Assembly (NCBI GenBank): GCA_030748775.1
Contig: JASMLH010000008.1
Span: 1-49,894 of the forward strand
DNA: 49,894 bases
Direction: 5' to 3'
Source: Candidatus Thalassarchaeaceae archaeon
Lineage (GTDB): Archaea > Thermoplasmatota > Poseidoniia > Poseidoniales > Thalassarchaeaceae
Under the pieces are notes generated by a model. It searched no databases, was not told the DNA's origin, and saw only the letters and a list, made by a program, of their open reading frames with translations. Position numbers and translations under genes: made by a program. Shown piece after piece: positions 35,621-44,952 of the stretch. How positions within the stretch are numbered: position 1 is the stretch's first letter; each line of letters begins with the position of its first letter.

Positions 35621-37441
35621 TTAGTTGCAATGTGGATATCCCTGTAGCATTGGTGGCAAAAACAGATTGCTGCAGTCCCTGTTGACGGAAGAAAGACTGA
35701 GAATGCTCTCAGATCCAAGTCCAAGAGATACAGGCATAGTGGATGATGGGCTGGGAACATAGTCTTCTCCGGACTGGGATATAATCAGGTTTATTCCATC
35801 TCCCTCGGGCACCACAACATCCATTCCGAAGAATTCCATTTTAGCCAAAACTGTGGTTCCGGGGACTAGCATTTCGCCCTCCTTTCCACCTGCGTGGAAC
35901 CTGAGGTCCATCACTGCATGGCCCAAATGCTTTCCATCGCTGGATTGGACCATCTCCACAAACAGATGACCGCTAGTAGCGGCAAGAGAAATTGTGGCCT
36001 CCACGTGGAACGTAGGTGTGCCTACTATCCGGACTTCTCTATCGAAATTGGGGCATTCGATTGTCAAGCTGGAGAAGGTCGTGATCGTGTCGCTGCCTCC
36101 AATTATTGAGCAATGGTCCATATCCATCCTAATCCATTCTAAATCAGCTGGAGGGTACTGAGCCTCGACCCTCCAGCCACCAATGTTATCCTGTACCTCT
36201 GCAACGAGCCTCGGCTGGGGGCCCTTCTCCATCAGATAGAAATTGAACCATTCAAGCAGGTCATCGGCCCAGTCCCATCTAAGTGTATATGGAAAGGCCT
36301 CTCCCCCCCTCCCGGATCCTAAACCCTCATGATCAGATCTCCTATCTGGGTAATGATGGCCCCACTGCCCGTATAGCCCCTTAACCTCAAACCCAGCATC
36401 TACCATGATGTTGTGGACTGGGAATGCCATGTGCGGGTCAACGTTCCAATCTTGCAATCCATGAATAATATACACAGAACCTCCGTAATTTTGAATCGCC
36501 CTAGAAAGAAAATGCCTCTCCTCCCAATAGTCACTTCCAGTCCATGCCAAGTTATCGCCAGTCAGATATGCCCCTACTCCCGCGTAATAGCCCTCAAAAT
36601 ATCCCTCACATGCATTCTGGGTATCCTCTAAATCCCCATCGAGGCCGAAGCTGCCATAAACTCCATTGTGCATTATTGCCCCTCTTGCCTCCATGCTTCC
36701 ATTCCTCCACATCAAATCATGGACCCCGATTAGTCCGGACATTGGGACAATAGTTCTCAGGTATTCCGAACCGATGGCAGCTGCCTCCCAGGGCGTGGAG
36801 CCGTCATATGACTTGCCAATAGCACCAACATTTCCATTTGAGAATGGCGCACTTCCGAGATACTCTACGGCTGCATGGATTCCTTCTTGCTCGTCCAACC
36901 CCATCAGATCCATGCAGTGATTTGATTCCCCTGTTCCAAAAACGCTAACCTGAGCTACACCGAAGCCATGTGGGACGAAGTTCTCGATCAAGAAGCGACC
37001 TAGTCGGTTGGCGGGAGTTAAGGCATCAACATCTCCATCGTCATAGTATGGGCCAATTTCAGCGATTATCGGCACGCGACAATTGTCTTCGACCTCTGGA
37101 GAATCAAAATCACATCCTTCGACAACTGGCAGCCACAGGCCTAGGTGAACATGTGCACCTCCTGATGCTCCGGCTCCCCCATCCTCCAAGCCGATTGCTG
37201 GAACTTCGACATAGATAGAACGAGTCGAATCAATTGCAAATGTGCCATTCCAGGAAACTCTACTGAAAACATCATCGTCACGGTATTGCATCTCAGAGCG
37301 ATCTTCGACAGGGGGCAACCAGTGTTTGTCTTCATTCGTGTCGGAGTCGGCTATTGATCCACCCAAACATCCCGATATAGATGGCATTAGCAAAAAAATG
37401 GAGATTAGTACACACGAATTGCCAATGCGCATGATTTTCAC
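35621..37441 (-). CDS. Lipoprotein-type X-Pro dipeptidyl-peptidase/CocE (S15) family hydrolase
   Basis: Lipobox-like LLMPSISGCLGG; nucleophile GAIGKSYDGSTPWEAA; HGLQDWNVDP; QWGHHYPDRR; C-terminal jelly-roll. Confidence 0.85.
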   Translation of the reverse strand: MKIMRIGNSCVLISIFLLMPSISGCLGGSIADSDTNEDKHWLPPVEDRSEMQYRDDDVFSRVSWNGTFAIDSTRSIYVEVPAIGLEDGGAGASGGAHVHLGLWLPVVEGCDFDSPEVEDNCRVPIIAEIGPYYDDGDVDALTPANRLGRFLIENFVPHGFGVAQVSVFGTGESNHCMDLMGLDEQEGIHAAVEYLGSAPFSNGNVGAIGKSYDGSTPWEAAAIGSEYLRTIVPMSGLIGVHDLMWRNGSMEARGAIMHNGVYGSFGLDGDLEDTQNACEGYFEGYYAGVGAYLTGDNLAWTGSDYWEERHFLSRAIQNYGGSVYIIHGLQDWNVDPHMAFPVHNIMVDAGFEVKGLYGQWGHHYPDRRSDHEGLGSGRGGEAFPYTLRWDWADDLLEWFNFYLMEKGPQPRLVAEVQDNIGGWRVEAQYPPADLEWIRMDMDHCSIIGGSDTITTFSSLTIECPNFDREVRIVGTPTFHVEATISLAATSGHLFVEMVQSSDGKHLGHAVMDLRFHAGGKEGEMLVPGTTVLAKMEFFGMDVVVPEGDGINLIISQSGEDYVPSPSSTMPVSLGLGSESILSLSSVNRDCSNLFLPPMLQGYPHCN

Positions 37442-37513
37442 GTGGAGGGGTCACTCATGATGGATTCGGTTTTCTGAGATGAATTCAATAGTCCTGAGTT
37501 CTAAGGCAATATT

Positions 37514-38395
37514 ATGGGAGACTCTAGGACGGATAGATTGCTTCGCCTGCAAAGGATGGAGGCTACAGAGGCAGAAGTCTACAGGAGGTTGGCAAGGATT
37601 CAGCCAGACCCAATGAACAAATCGATTCTAGAAGGAATTGCGTTGGAAGAAGAGCGGCACGAGGCGGAAATTGCAAAGTTGACCGGAGAAGATGTTGAAG
37701 CGGACATCTGGAAAGTGAGAAAACAAGTAATGCTTGCCAGGCTTTTCGGTTTCACGTTCTCTATCAGGATGATGGAGGCCACGGAGAAGGATGCTGCTAC
37801 TGAATACCGGGAGCTCGGACTCCATGATATTGCCGACGAAGAGGAGGCTCACGAGGAAAACATGATTGGGATGCTCGATGAAGAACGATTGCGATACTCA
37901 GGTAGCGTAGTACTGGGGATGTCTGACGCTTTGGTAGAGCTTACTGGTGCTCTAGCGGGGCTAACCTTTGCGCTTAGGGACCTTAGGCTGGTAGCCTTGG
38001 CTGGCCTAGTAACAGGAATTGCCGCGGCGTTCAGCATGGGAGCCTCGGAGTTCCTTTCATCTAGAGCAGAGAAGAAGGACGAGTCGGCGATTAAGGCCGC
38101 AATATTCACATGGATTTCCTACCTAATTACTGTCTTGCTTCTTGTTTCTCCGTACCTGTTAATCGGAAATGACACTTCAGACTTCCAAGGACTTGGTCCA
38201 CACATTCAGGCTCTGATCGGTACCCTCTCCATTGGACTAATAATTGTGGCTTTGTTCAACTACTATGTCTCGGTTGTTGAAGGAGTCTCATTCAAGACCA
38301 GGTTCGCAGAGATGGCAGCAATCCTGGGAGTTGTTACTCTGATATCATACGGAATAGGAATAGCTCTTCGGGGGATTCTAGGGGTGGAAGTCTGA
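37514..38395 (+). CDS. Ferritin-like domain + VIT1/CCC1-family metal transporter
   Basis: EATEAEVYRRLARI..ALEEERHEAEIAKL ferritin-like ExxH; then VLGMSDALVELTGALAGLTFALRDLRLVALAGLVTGIAAAFSMGASEFLSSRAE. Confidence 0.88.
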   Translation: MGDSRTDRLLRLQRMEATEAEVYRRLARIQPDPMNKSILEGIALEEERHEAEIAKLTGEDVEADIWKVRKQVMLARLFGFTFSIRMMEATEKDAATEYRELGLHDIADEEEAHEENMIGMLDEERLRYSGSVVLGMSDALVELTGALAGLTFALRDLRLVALAGLVTGIAAAFSMGASEFLSSRAEKKDESAIKAAIFTWISYLITVLLLVSPYLLIGNDTSDFQGLGPHIQALIGTLSIGLIIVALFNYYVSVVEGVSFKTRFAEMAAILGVVTLISYGIGIALRGILGVEV

Positions 38396-38446
38396 GATTT
38401 TGGGTGTCTCCGCAATCTATGTGTCTGACGTCGGTCTCCGGAACAC

Positions 38447-39949
38447 ATGGATGCATACGAGGAATTGCTCGATAGACTGAAAGACATAGACTTAATTGGC
38501 CAGATTGGGGGTCTGATAAGCTGGGATCAAGAGGTGATTATGCCTCCAAAGGCAGCCTCACTGAGAGCAGAACAACTTGCTTGGATTTCAAAGGCAGGTC
38601 ACGAGAGTTTGACAGACCAGAAAATTGGAGAACTGCTAACTAAGCTTGAGTCGGATGATAGTCTCGATGAGGTTGGACTGGCAAATGTCAGGCTTGCAAG
38701 AGAATCCTATGACAGGGCAACGAAGCTTCCGACGGAATTCGTCGAGGAGATGGCAAAGCACCGATCTAGAGCTCAGATTTCATGGACTGAGGCTCGTTCA
38801 AAGGACGACTTCTCTATCTTCCGTGACGATTTGGCGAAGGCAATAGAGCTCGCAAGAAGGAAGGCTGACTATCTTGGATACGAGGATTTGCGATACGATG
38901 CCCTGCTTGACCTGTACGAGACCGGACTGACTGTTGCTAGAGTCGATCCACTTTTCGCTGGGCTACGTGATAACGTCGCACCATTGATCAGAGAGGTTTT
39001 GGAAAGTGGAAAACGTCCCGACACTTCCTGGATTGATGACAATTCCTGGCCTCAACCAGCACAAGAGCAGTTGAGTCAAAGTGTTGCTGAGGCGATTGGC
39101 TTTGACTTCGATGCAGGAAGGAGGGATGCATCGACACATCCCTTCTGCGGTGGTCCGAACCCAGATGACGTAAGATGGACAACCAGGTACAATGAGTCAG
39201 ATCCGTTCGGCTCACTCTATGGTTCGATGCATGAGACGGGTCACGGGACATATGAGCAAGGTCGAAGAAGGGACATAGATTTCCAACCCGCTGGACAGGC
39301 GAACGGCCTTGGGGTTCATGAGAGCCAGAGCAGACTCTGGGAGAACCAAGTTGGGAGATCTAGGGAGTTCTGCGAATGGGCACTCCCACTTTGGAAGAAG
39401 TGCTTTCCTGAGAACATGAAAGGAGTAGGGGTAGAAGAGTTATGGCAGGCTGTCAACCTAGTAGAGCCGAGTCTGATCAGAGTTGAGGCAGACGAAGCAA
39501 CCTACAATTTGCATATCATGATTCGCTACGAGATTGAGAAAATGTTGATTGGTGGAAGTCTTGAGGTTGATGATCTGCCCGATGCGTGGGACGATATGTA
39601 CGATGAATTCTTGGGAATCAGGGCCCCTAATCGCGCACTTGGGGTCTTGCAAGATATCCACTGGTCCATGGGAGCATTCGGCTACTTCCCCACGTATACA
39701 CTAGGAAACCTGTATGCAGCACAGCTACTTGAGGCGGCACGTAGCGACCTACCTGAACATGACCTACAGATTAGCAGAGGTGACTTCGTACCATTGCTGA
39801 GCTGGATGAGAGAACACGTGCACAACAGAGGCAGTATTATCAAACCCGCCAGGCTTATTGAGGAAGCTACGGGGAGAACACCATCTCCCGATGCTTTTGT
39901 CCGATATCTTGGGTCAAAGATAGAAAGGCTGTATGGGGTAAAGGCGTAA
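38447..39949 (+). CDS. Carboxypeptidase M32 (Taq) family
   Basis: SWDQEVIMPPKAASLRAEQLAWISK, DVRWTTRYNE, SMHETGHGTYEQGR (HEXXH), GLGVHESQSRLWENQVGRSREFCEW. Confidence 0.96.
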   Translation: MDAYEELLDRLKDIDLIGQIGGLISWDQEVIMPPKAASLRAEQLAWISKAGHESLTDQKIGELLTKLESDDSLDEVGLANVRLARESYDRATKLPTEFVEEMAKHRSRAQISWTEARSKDDFSIFRDDLAKAIELARRKADYLGYEDLRYDALLDLYETGLTVARVDPLFAGLRDNVAPLIREVLESGKRPDTSWIDDNSWPQPAQEQLSQSVAEAIGFDFDAGRRDASTHPFCGGPNPDDVRWTTRYNESDPFGSLYGSMHETGHGTYEQGRRRDIDFQPAGQANGLGVHESQSRLWENQVGRSREFCEWALPLWKKCFPENMKGVGVEELWQAVNLVEPSLIRVEADEATYNLHIMIRYEIEKMLIGGSLEVDDLPDAWDDMYDEFLGIRAPNRALGVLQDIHWSMGAFGYFPTYTLGNLYAAQLLEAARSDLPEHDLQISRGDFVPLLSWMREHVHNRGSIIKPARLIEEATGRTPSPDAFVRYLGSKIERLYGVKA

Positions 39950-39989
39950 CTTCAAGCAAAGTCGATAGCGGAGACGTGTTTGGGCAAAC

Positions 39990-41075
39990 ATGGCAACTGG
40001 TAGTTTGGAGTTCTATGCTTCATTCGTTCGCAGAGTGGATGGGCCTTGCTCCATTCTCTGCATTGAAGATGACGTCATGGTTGCTGGTTCGCGGAACGGA
40101 GAACTGTCATCTTGGGATATTAGCAGCGGTTCGAAGAAATGGAGTCTGGAGTTCGAAGGGCATTGCTCTAGTGCAGACATAAATGATGGATTGATCTTCC
40201 TTTCCGAGTCCGATAACCTGCACTGCATAAAAATCGAGGACGGGGGGTTGCTCTGGAGTACTGAGTTGGAGGGCTCCAGCGATATGGTCAAATTCTCCGA
40301 AGAAGGGATATGGGCAACTTCTTCGGTTTACAGCCTAGAGATTCAAGACTACTACGATAGTGCAGTGTGGCTTTTTGACCATCAAGGTGGTTTAATGGGA
40401 AAATGGCCAATTGAAGGGAGGGCTTGGTCATTGGATTCTGTATCAGGTGTCGCCGTGGTTGGGCTTAGCAGACCGAAATGCGGCTATTGTACTGTTACTC
40501 TAGAAGAGGGCGTTAAGTACCATTCTCTAAACATCTCAAGTCCAGTAACTGTTGGAGTGTCAAGCCAGAAAGGGACGCTTATGGGTCATAGCGATGGTAG
40601 CTTGAGTCATGTCACCTTAGATGGTTCTACATCTACGAGTATTGGAAAGGGATCAGTTTCCGCATTGACCATGGATGAAGGCTGGGTAATTGGGATGGAT
40701 TCTGGAGAACTGGTGTCCGGGGACAATTTGGGTTCCTGGAAAGTAGAATTGGGAGGCGTGGTCGATCTGGTGAAATTTGGTCCTTCTCCCGATGAGGATT
40801 CATGTGTTTGGACTTCCTCTTGGTCCGATTCCTGCAGATTATCTCTTCTAGAAATCCATAGTGGTCAGGAAAAAATGGAAATTCATCATGACTATAGGAT
40901 ATCCGTGGGTTCTTCGGAGCTAGGATTTATTGCCCTGGGTGATTTTAGTGGAGGGGTTTTTCTCCTTGAAGACGGTGTAATTGGACGAAGGAAAGAGCAA
41001 TTTGATGAGGATTTGGACCCAGATAAAAAGAGTGAACTGCTGAGAAGAAAGATTCGCGAGCTCAGGACGAAGTGA
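39990..41075 (+). CDS. WD40/PQQ-like beta-propeller protein
   Basis: Repeated blade-like VAGSRNGELSSWDISSGSKKWSLEFEGHCSSADINDGLIFLSESDNLHCIKIEDGGLLWSTELEG. Confidence 0.75.
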   Translation: MATGSLEFYASFVRRVDGPCSILCIEDDVMVAGSRNGELSSWDISSGSKKWSLEFEGHCSSADINDGLIFLSESDNLHCIKIEDGGLLWSTELEGSSDMVKFSEEGIWATSSVYSLEIQDYYDSAVWLFDHQGGLMGKWPIEGRAWSLDSVSGVAVVGLSRPKCGYCTVTLEEGVKYHSLNISSPVTVGVSSQKGTLMGHSDGSLSHVTLDGSTSTSIGKGSVSALTMDEGWVIGMDSGELVSGDNLGSWKVELGGVVDLVKFGPSPDEDSCVWTSSWSDSCRLSLLEIHSGQEKMEIHHDYRISVGSSELGFIALGDFSGGVFLLEDGVIGRRKEQFDEDLDPDKKSELLRRKIRELRTK

Positions 41076-41327
41076 TTTGCAGTGGAAATTTACTGTTTCG
41101 GACCCCCTTTTCCAGTGGACTGCGCCTAATTTCGGGAAAGGTTTATGTGCCGGCCACGACCCTGGTTTCTTTGCCGCTCCGGGGGAGTGGTGTGAGGGCG
41201 CTTCGGCGCGACTCGCGGGCCACAAAACCGAGCCCCAAAGCTGGGGCGGTAGAACCGAGATTCGAAAGGAGATCGGGGAAGAGCTGGAACGTCTGTGGAC
41301 GGGAAGGCAGCGGCGACGAAATCGGAG

Positions 41328-41349
41328 GAACCGGACGCAAGGAAGGGGA
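41328..41349 (+). repeat. Copy 1 of perfect 22-nt direct repeat
   Basis: gaaccggacgcaaggaagggga; second copy at 41436-41457. Confidence 0.9.
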
Positions 41350-41435
41350 GAGCGAGAAAGAAGCTGCAGAGATACACGCGCGTAGGGGGATGAGAATGAA
41401 CCTGGGTCGCGGAAAAGAGGGAAACGAAGCGGAGA

Positions 41436-41457
41436 GAACCGGACGCAAGGAAGGGGA
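41436..41457 (+). repeat. Copy 2 of perfect 22-nt direct repeat
   Basis: gaaccggacgcaaggaagggga; spacing 108 nt start-to-start. Confidence 0.9.
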
Positions 41458-41790
41458 AGAAAACTGAGGGAAACTCTTGGGCAACAAGGGCGGGGAGACC
41501 CGTGGAGGAGCTCGTATCGGATCGTGGAAGAAGAATGTCGAGAGGCAGGAACGGAAGCGGAGACGGCAAAAGAGAGAGAGATCGATCAAGAGTCGGAAAA
41601 TGACAAAGGGAGAGCATGAAGTCCTGGAGTCTTCTACCCGGGGAAACCCGGGCCTTCGGGCCCGGGGGACACCCGGACCCTGCGGAGTTAACAGGGGGGG
41701 ATGCTCCCCCATGTGCAGAACCCCCTGTTGCTCCCACCTGTTTACTTCGGCCCTTATTTCATACAACCGTTAGCGGAGCTTGTTCCTTAT

Positions 41791-43392
41791 TCAAGAGCTA
41801 GGTCCTATCATTTTCTCAGGCCTGACCCATTCATCGAATTGCTCTTCCGTGAGCATCTCCATCTGAATCGCGCTCTGCCTAAGAGTCAGGCCATTCTCAT
41901 GGGCGTTCTTCGCAATCTTGGCCGCATTGTCATATCCTATGTGGGTGTTTAGAGCTGTGACTAGCATTAGCGAATTCTCAAGGTGTTCAGATATCTTGTC
42001 CTCGTTGGCCTCCAGGCCAGATACGCACTTCTCTGAGAACGAGATGCAGGTATCAGAAATGAGCCTGATGCTGTGCAGGAAGTTGTGAATCATCAGGGGC
42101 TTGAACACATTTAGTTCGAAATTTCCCTGGCTACCGCCGATAGAAACCGCCGTATGGTTGCCAATTACCTGGCAACAAACCATTGTCATTGCTTCTGACT
42201 GAGTTGGGTTTACCTTGCCTGGCATAATGCTGGATCCTGGCTCGTTTGCAGGTAGAGCCAATTCTCCGAAACCGCATCGCGGACCTGAGCCTAGCCATCT
42301 GATGTCATTGGCTATCTTCATCAGAGAGACTGCGAGAGTGTTGAGTGCGCCGGAAGCAGAAACGATTGCATCGTGAGCTGCCAATTGAGCGAACTTGTTC
42401 TCTGCACTTACAAATGGGAGGTCCGTCTTTTCGGAGATTTTCTCAGCGACCAAATTTGCGAACTCCGGGTGCGTATTCAGACCCGTTCCAACAGCTGTAC
42501 CACCCAAAGCCAATTCGAATAGATCTACAAGAGAGGATTGGATTCTAATCAAGTCTGCATCTAGCATTGAGACGTATGCTCCGAATTCCTGCTCCAGTGT
42601 GAGTGGGACTGCATCCATCAGATGTGTTCGCCCGATTTTGACAATACCGGAGAACTCTTCTGACTTTGCAGAAAGTTGTGAACGTAATTTAGCAATTGCT
42701 GGAATTAGGGTGTGTTGAACTTCCTCTGCAGCAGCGATGTGCATAGCAGTAGGGAATGTATCATTGCTGGACTGGGCCCTGTTCACATGGTCATTCGGGT
42801 GAATTGGCGACTTGCTTCCCAGTTTCCCCCCTGTCATCTCAATTGCCCGGTTGGCAATGACCTCGTTAGCATTCATATTCGTCTGTGTACCAGAACCAGT
42901 CTGCCAAATCCTGAGAGGGAAATGTTCGTCCAAAGAACCAGAAATAACCTCATTGCAAGCCTTGGATATCAAATTCCCGATCTCCTTATCGAGTCCTCCG
43001 AGTTCCACGTTCGTCTCTGCTGCGGCTTGCTTCAGAATCCCAAAAGCACGGATTACAGACCTGGGCATCCTATCCTCGCCAATGTCGAAGTTGACAAGTG
43101 ACCTAGCCGTCTGTGCGCCAAAGTACCTATCGGCAGGGACCTCTATCTCCCCCATAGTGTCCTTCTCGATCCTGAATTTTCCTTTCGTTGACTTAGGTTT
43201 CCTAGGCTCACTAGTAATGGAGTCAGTCCGTGTAGGATCGCTACCGGAGAGCGAGCTCTCAATCATCCTTGTGATGGTTGCAGACCTTCCGCTCTGCCTA
43301 CCCTTTCCAACTCTGGCGTCCAATCTCTTGGCCAGATTCTCTGGTATGCTGACTGTGATTATCCTACGGTCGCCCGCACGGTGCTTTGCCAT
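41791..43392 (-). CDS. fumC: Fumarate hydratase class II with N-terminal ribbon-helix-helix domain
   Basis: FumC body from ~residue 72: [31 protein letters not shown]...[18 protein letters not shown]-term [40 protein letters not shown] is CopG/RHH-like. Confidence 0.95.
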   Translation of the reverse strand: MAKHRAGDRRIITVSIPENLAKRLDARVGKGRQSGRSATITRMIESSLSGSDPTRTDSITSEPRKPKSTKGKFRIEKDTMGEIEVPADRYFGAQTARSLVNFDIGEDRMPRSVIRAFGILKQAAAETNVELGGLDKEIGNLISKACNEVISGSLDEHFPLRIWQTGSGTQTNMNANEVIANRAIEMTGGKLGSKSPIHPNDHVNRAQSSNDTFPTAMHIAAAEEVQHTLIPAIAKLRSQLSAKSEEFSGIVKIGRTHLMDAVPLTLEQEFGAYVSMLDADLIRIQSSLVDLFELALGGTAVGTGLNTHPEFANLVAEKISEKTDLPFVSAENKFAQLAAHDAIVSASGALNTLAVSLMKIANDIRWLGSGPRCGFGELALPANEPGSSIMPGKVNPTQSEAMTMVCCQVIGNHTAVSIGGSQGNFELNVFKPLMIHNFLHSIRLISDTCISFSEKCVSGLEANEDKISEHLENSLMLVTALNTHIGYDNAAKIAKNAHENGLTLRQSAIQMEMLTEEQFDEWVRPEKMIGPSS

Positions 43393-43438
43393 GCCATTTC
43401 TATTAATTAGTTATTAATAAATATTATTGATTTGAGTC
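43393..43438 (-). promoter_or_regulatory. AT-rich promoter region of fumC
   Basis: Minus strand reads ...tcaataatatttattaataactaattaatag..., strikingly AT-rich relative to surroundings; directly upstream of the RHH-fumC start. Confidence 0.5.
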
Positions 43439-43906
43439 TCACACCCTCTCTACCTTGATTATCTTCTGCGGTGATTCGGGTCTGTCCCCTGGTAGTGTTG
43501 TTGTAGATTCGATTGTTCTAACTACGTCCATACCCTTTGCTACCTCCCCAAAAACCGCATGGTTCCCGTCAAGCCAGGGAGTTGGGACAGTCGTCAGGAA
43601 AAACTGCGACCCTCCAGTATTCCTTCCCGCATTTGCCATGGAAAATATTCCTGGCTTATCATGCCTCTTTGCAAGTGCCGATTGTTCGCAATCTATCTTC
43701 CATCCAGGGCCACCAGTACCTGCCCTACCATTGTTCGGTTCGCTCGAGTGAGGGCATCCCCCCTGGATCATGAAGTCCTTGATGACTCTGTGGAAATGCA
43801 GCCCATCATAGAATCCGTCATCCACTAGTCTGAGGAAATTTCCAGTAGTATCTGGGCACTCGTCCGTATAGAGTTCGATATCGATTTCTCCTTCGCTCGT
43901 CGTCAT
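43439..43906 (-). CDS. Cyclophilin-type peptidyl-prolyl cis-trans isomerase
   Basis: FYDGLHFHRVIKDFMIQGGCP, GIFSMANAGRNTGGSQFFLTTVPTPWLDGNHAVFGEV; start likely MTTSEGE (43906). Confidence 0.96.
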   Translation of the reverse strand: MTTSEGEIDIELYTDECPDTTGNFLRLVDDGFYDGLHFHRVIKDFMIQGGCPHSSEPNNGRAGTGGPGWKIDCEQSALAKRHDKPGIFSMANAGRNTGGSQFFLTTVPTPWLDGNHAVFGEVAKGMDVVRTIESTTTLPGDRPESPQKIIKVERV

Positions 43907-43967
43907 CCTAACATAAGTCATGAAGCTAAGCAGAAGTTCCAAGTTCAATATGGTATGCTTGAATCAA

Positions 43968-44366
43968 CTACGCTACTGTCGAACCGGGCAAAGTTCCCTC
44001 CGGAAGTTCAAGCAGCCTAACCGTTCCATCTGGATCTAGAGAACCCAGAACTAGGAACTGGGAGACAAAGCCCGTTGGAAGCGTCTTCTCTCCCAAATTG
44101 ATGGCTGCCACCACCGTTCTTCCGATTAGCTGCGCCCTAGAATAGTTAGTAATCTGGGCTGAGCTCCAGAGCTTCCCAACCACAGGACCGAAGTCAACTC
44201 TGATCTTGTATGATGGCTTTCTCATCTCTGGGAATTCCTTGACCTCGTCTATCACGCCTGTCCTAATGTCCACGGAGAAGAACTCGCCTATTCCGATGTA
44301 TTCTTTCCTCTCGAGTTTGGTCGGGTGGTAGGGCTGGTTATCCGGGTCTATCTCGTGCTGCCCCAT
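43968..44366 (-). CDS. CsaA-like tRNA-binding (EMAP-II) domain protein
   Basis: FFSVDIRTGVIDEVKEFPEMRKPSYKIRVDFGPVVGKLWSSAQITNYSRAQLIGRTVVAAINLGEKTL..GFVSQFLVLG. Confidence 0.88.
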   Translation of the reverse strand: MGQHEIDPDNQPYHPTKLERKEYIGIGEFFSVDIRTGVIDEVKEFPEMRKPSYKIRVDFGPVVGKLWSSAQITNYSRAQLIGRTVVAAINLGEKTLPTGFVSQFLVLGSLDPDGTVRLLELPEGTLPGSTVA

Positions 44367-44370
44367 TCAT

Positions 44371-44952
44371 TCATCCCACAATGTCAGACTTTACAGTTAA
44401 TGGAAGAAGGAGAATTCCAGCCTCATCGAAGGCCTCAGCTCCGCCCTCCTCGCGATCTAGGATGGTGATGCACGCAACTAACTCGCATCCCATTTCAATC
44501 AGTCTTCTGGCGGCCTTCAAGGCAGACCCGCCTGTCGTGGTTACATCCTCGAGGAGGACGACCCGGTCGCCCTTTTGCAGGCTTGAGCCCTCAATACCGG
44601 GAGGGTTTCCCGTCTTCCTGCCACCTCTTCCCTTGGGTTCCTTCCTAGCAATAAATCCCCTGAGTGAAGACCCTCTGCCGGCCTTAGCTATGGCAATGCC
44701 AGTTAGTGGGACTGCTCCAAGTTCTAACCCCCCAACAGCATCCACCCCCCCAATCCCTTCTATCGTGTCATGAATCAAGACGCCGAGGAGATGGGCGCAC
44801 TCTGGATCCATCATCACTGGCTTCATGTCAAAGAAGTGGTTGCTCTCCCTACCACTTGCCAGGGTGAAGGTTTCCTCAGAGTACAGATATGCCAATTCCC
44901 TAATCATCTCGACGAGCCTTTGTCTCGCATCGTTCACTGAAGTCGCCGTCAT
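44371..44952 (-). CDS. pyrE: Orotate phosphoribosyltransferase
   Basis: FTLASGRESNHFFDMKPVMMDPE; VGGLELGAVPL; PRPP loop RVVLLEDVTTTGGSALKAARRL. Confidence 0.95.
   Translation of the reverse strand: MTATSVNDARQRLVEMIRELAYLYSEETFTLASGRESNHFFDMKPVMMDPECAHLLGVLIHDTIEGIGGVDAVGGLELGAVPLTGIAIAKAGRGSSLRGFIARKEPKGRGGRKTGNPPGIEGSSLQKGDRVVLLEDVTTTGGSALKAARRLIEMGCELVACITILDREEGGAEAFDEAGILLLPLTVKSDIVG

Larger units (their letters stand above)
41150..41765 (+). ncRNA. Candidate large structured non-coding RNA of unidentified family
   Basis: Gap of ~715 bp between convergent genes; 41281-41580 is ~76% purine on + (73 pyrimidines/300 by hand count); multiple perfect stems with UUCG and GAAA tetraloops; TATA-like ggtttatg at ~41140; pyrimidine/U-rich end after last stem. 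No Rfam family recognised. Confidence 0.5.

Noticed and set aside
41072-41773. ORFs on both strands (131 aa +, 98 aa +, 203/207 aa -) in the structured region
   Set aside because: Translations are low-complexity Arg/Lys/Glu/Gly (plus) or Ser/Pro/Phe/Leu (minus), as expected from purine-strand bias; several overlap in different frames and none shows a recognisable domain.
41100-41780. RNase P RNA or SRP RNA as identity of the structured region
   Set aside because: I could not find GAGGAAAGUCC/ACAGAA..GGCUUA (RNase P) or the GGAA/AGCAGCC helix 8 motif (SRP) by eye on either strand. Not excluded; needs cmscan.
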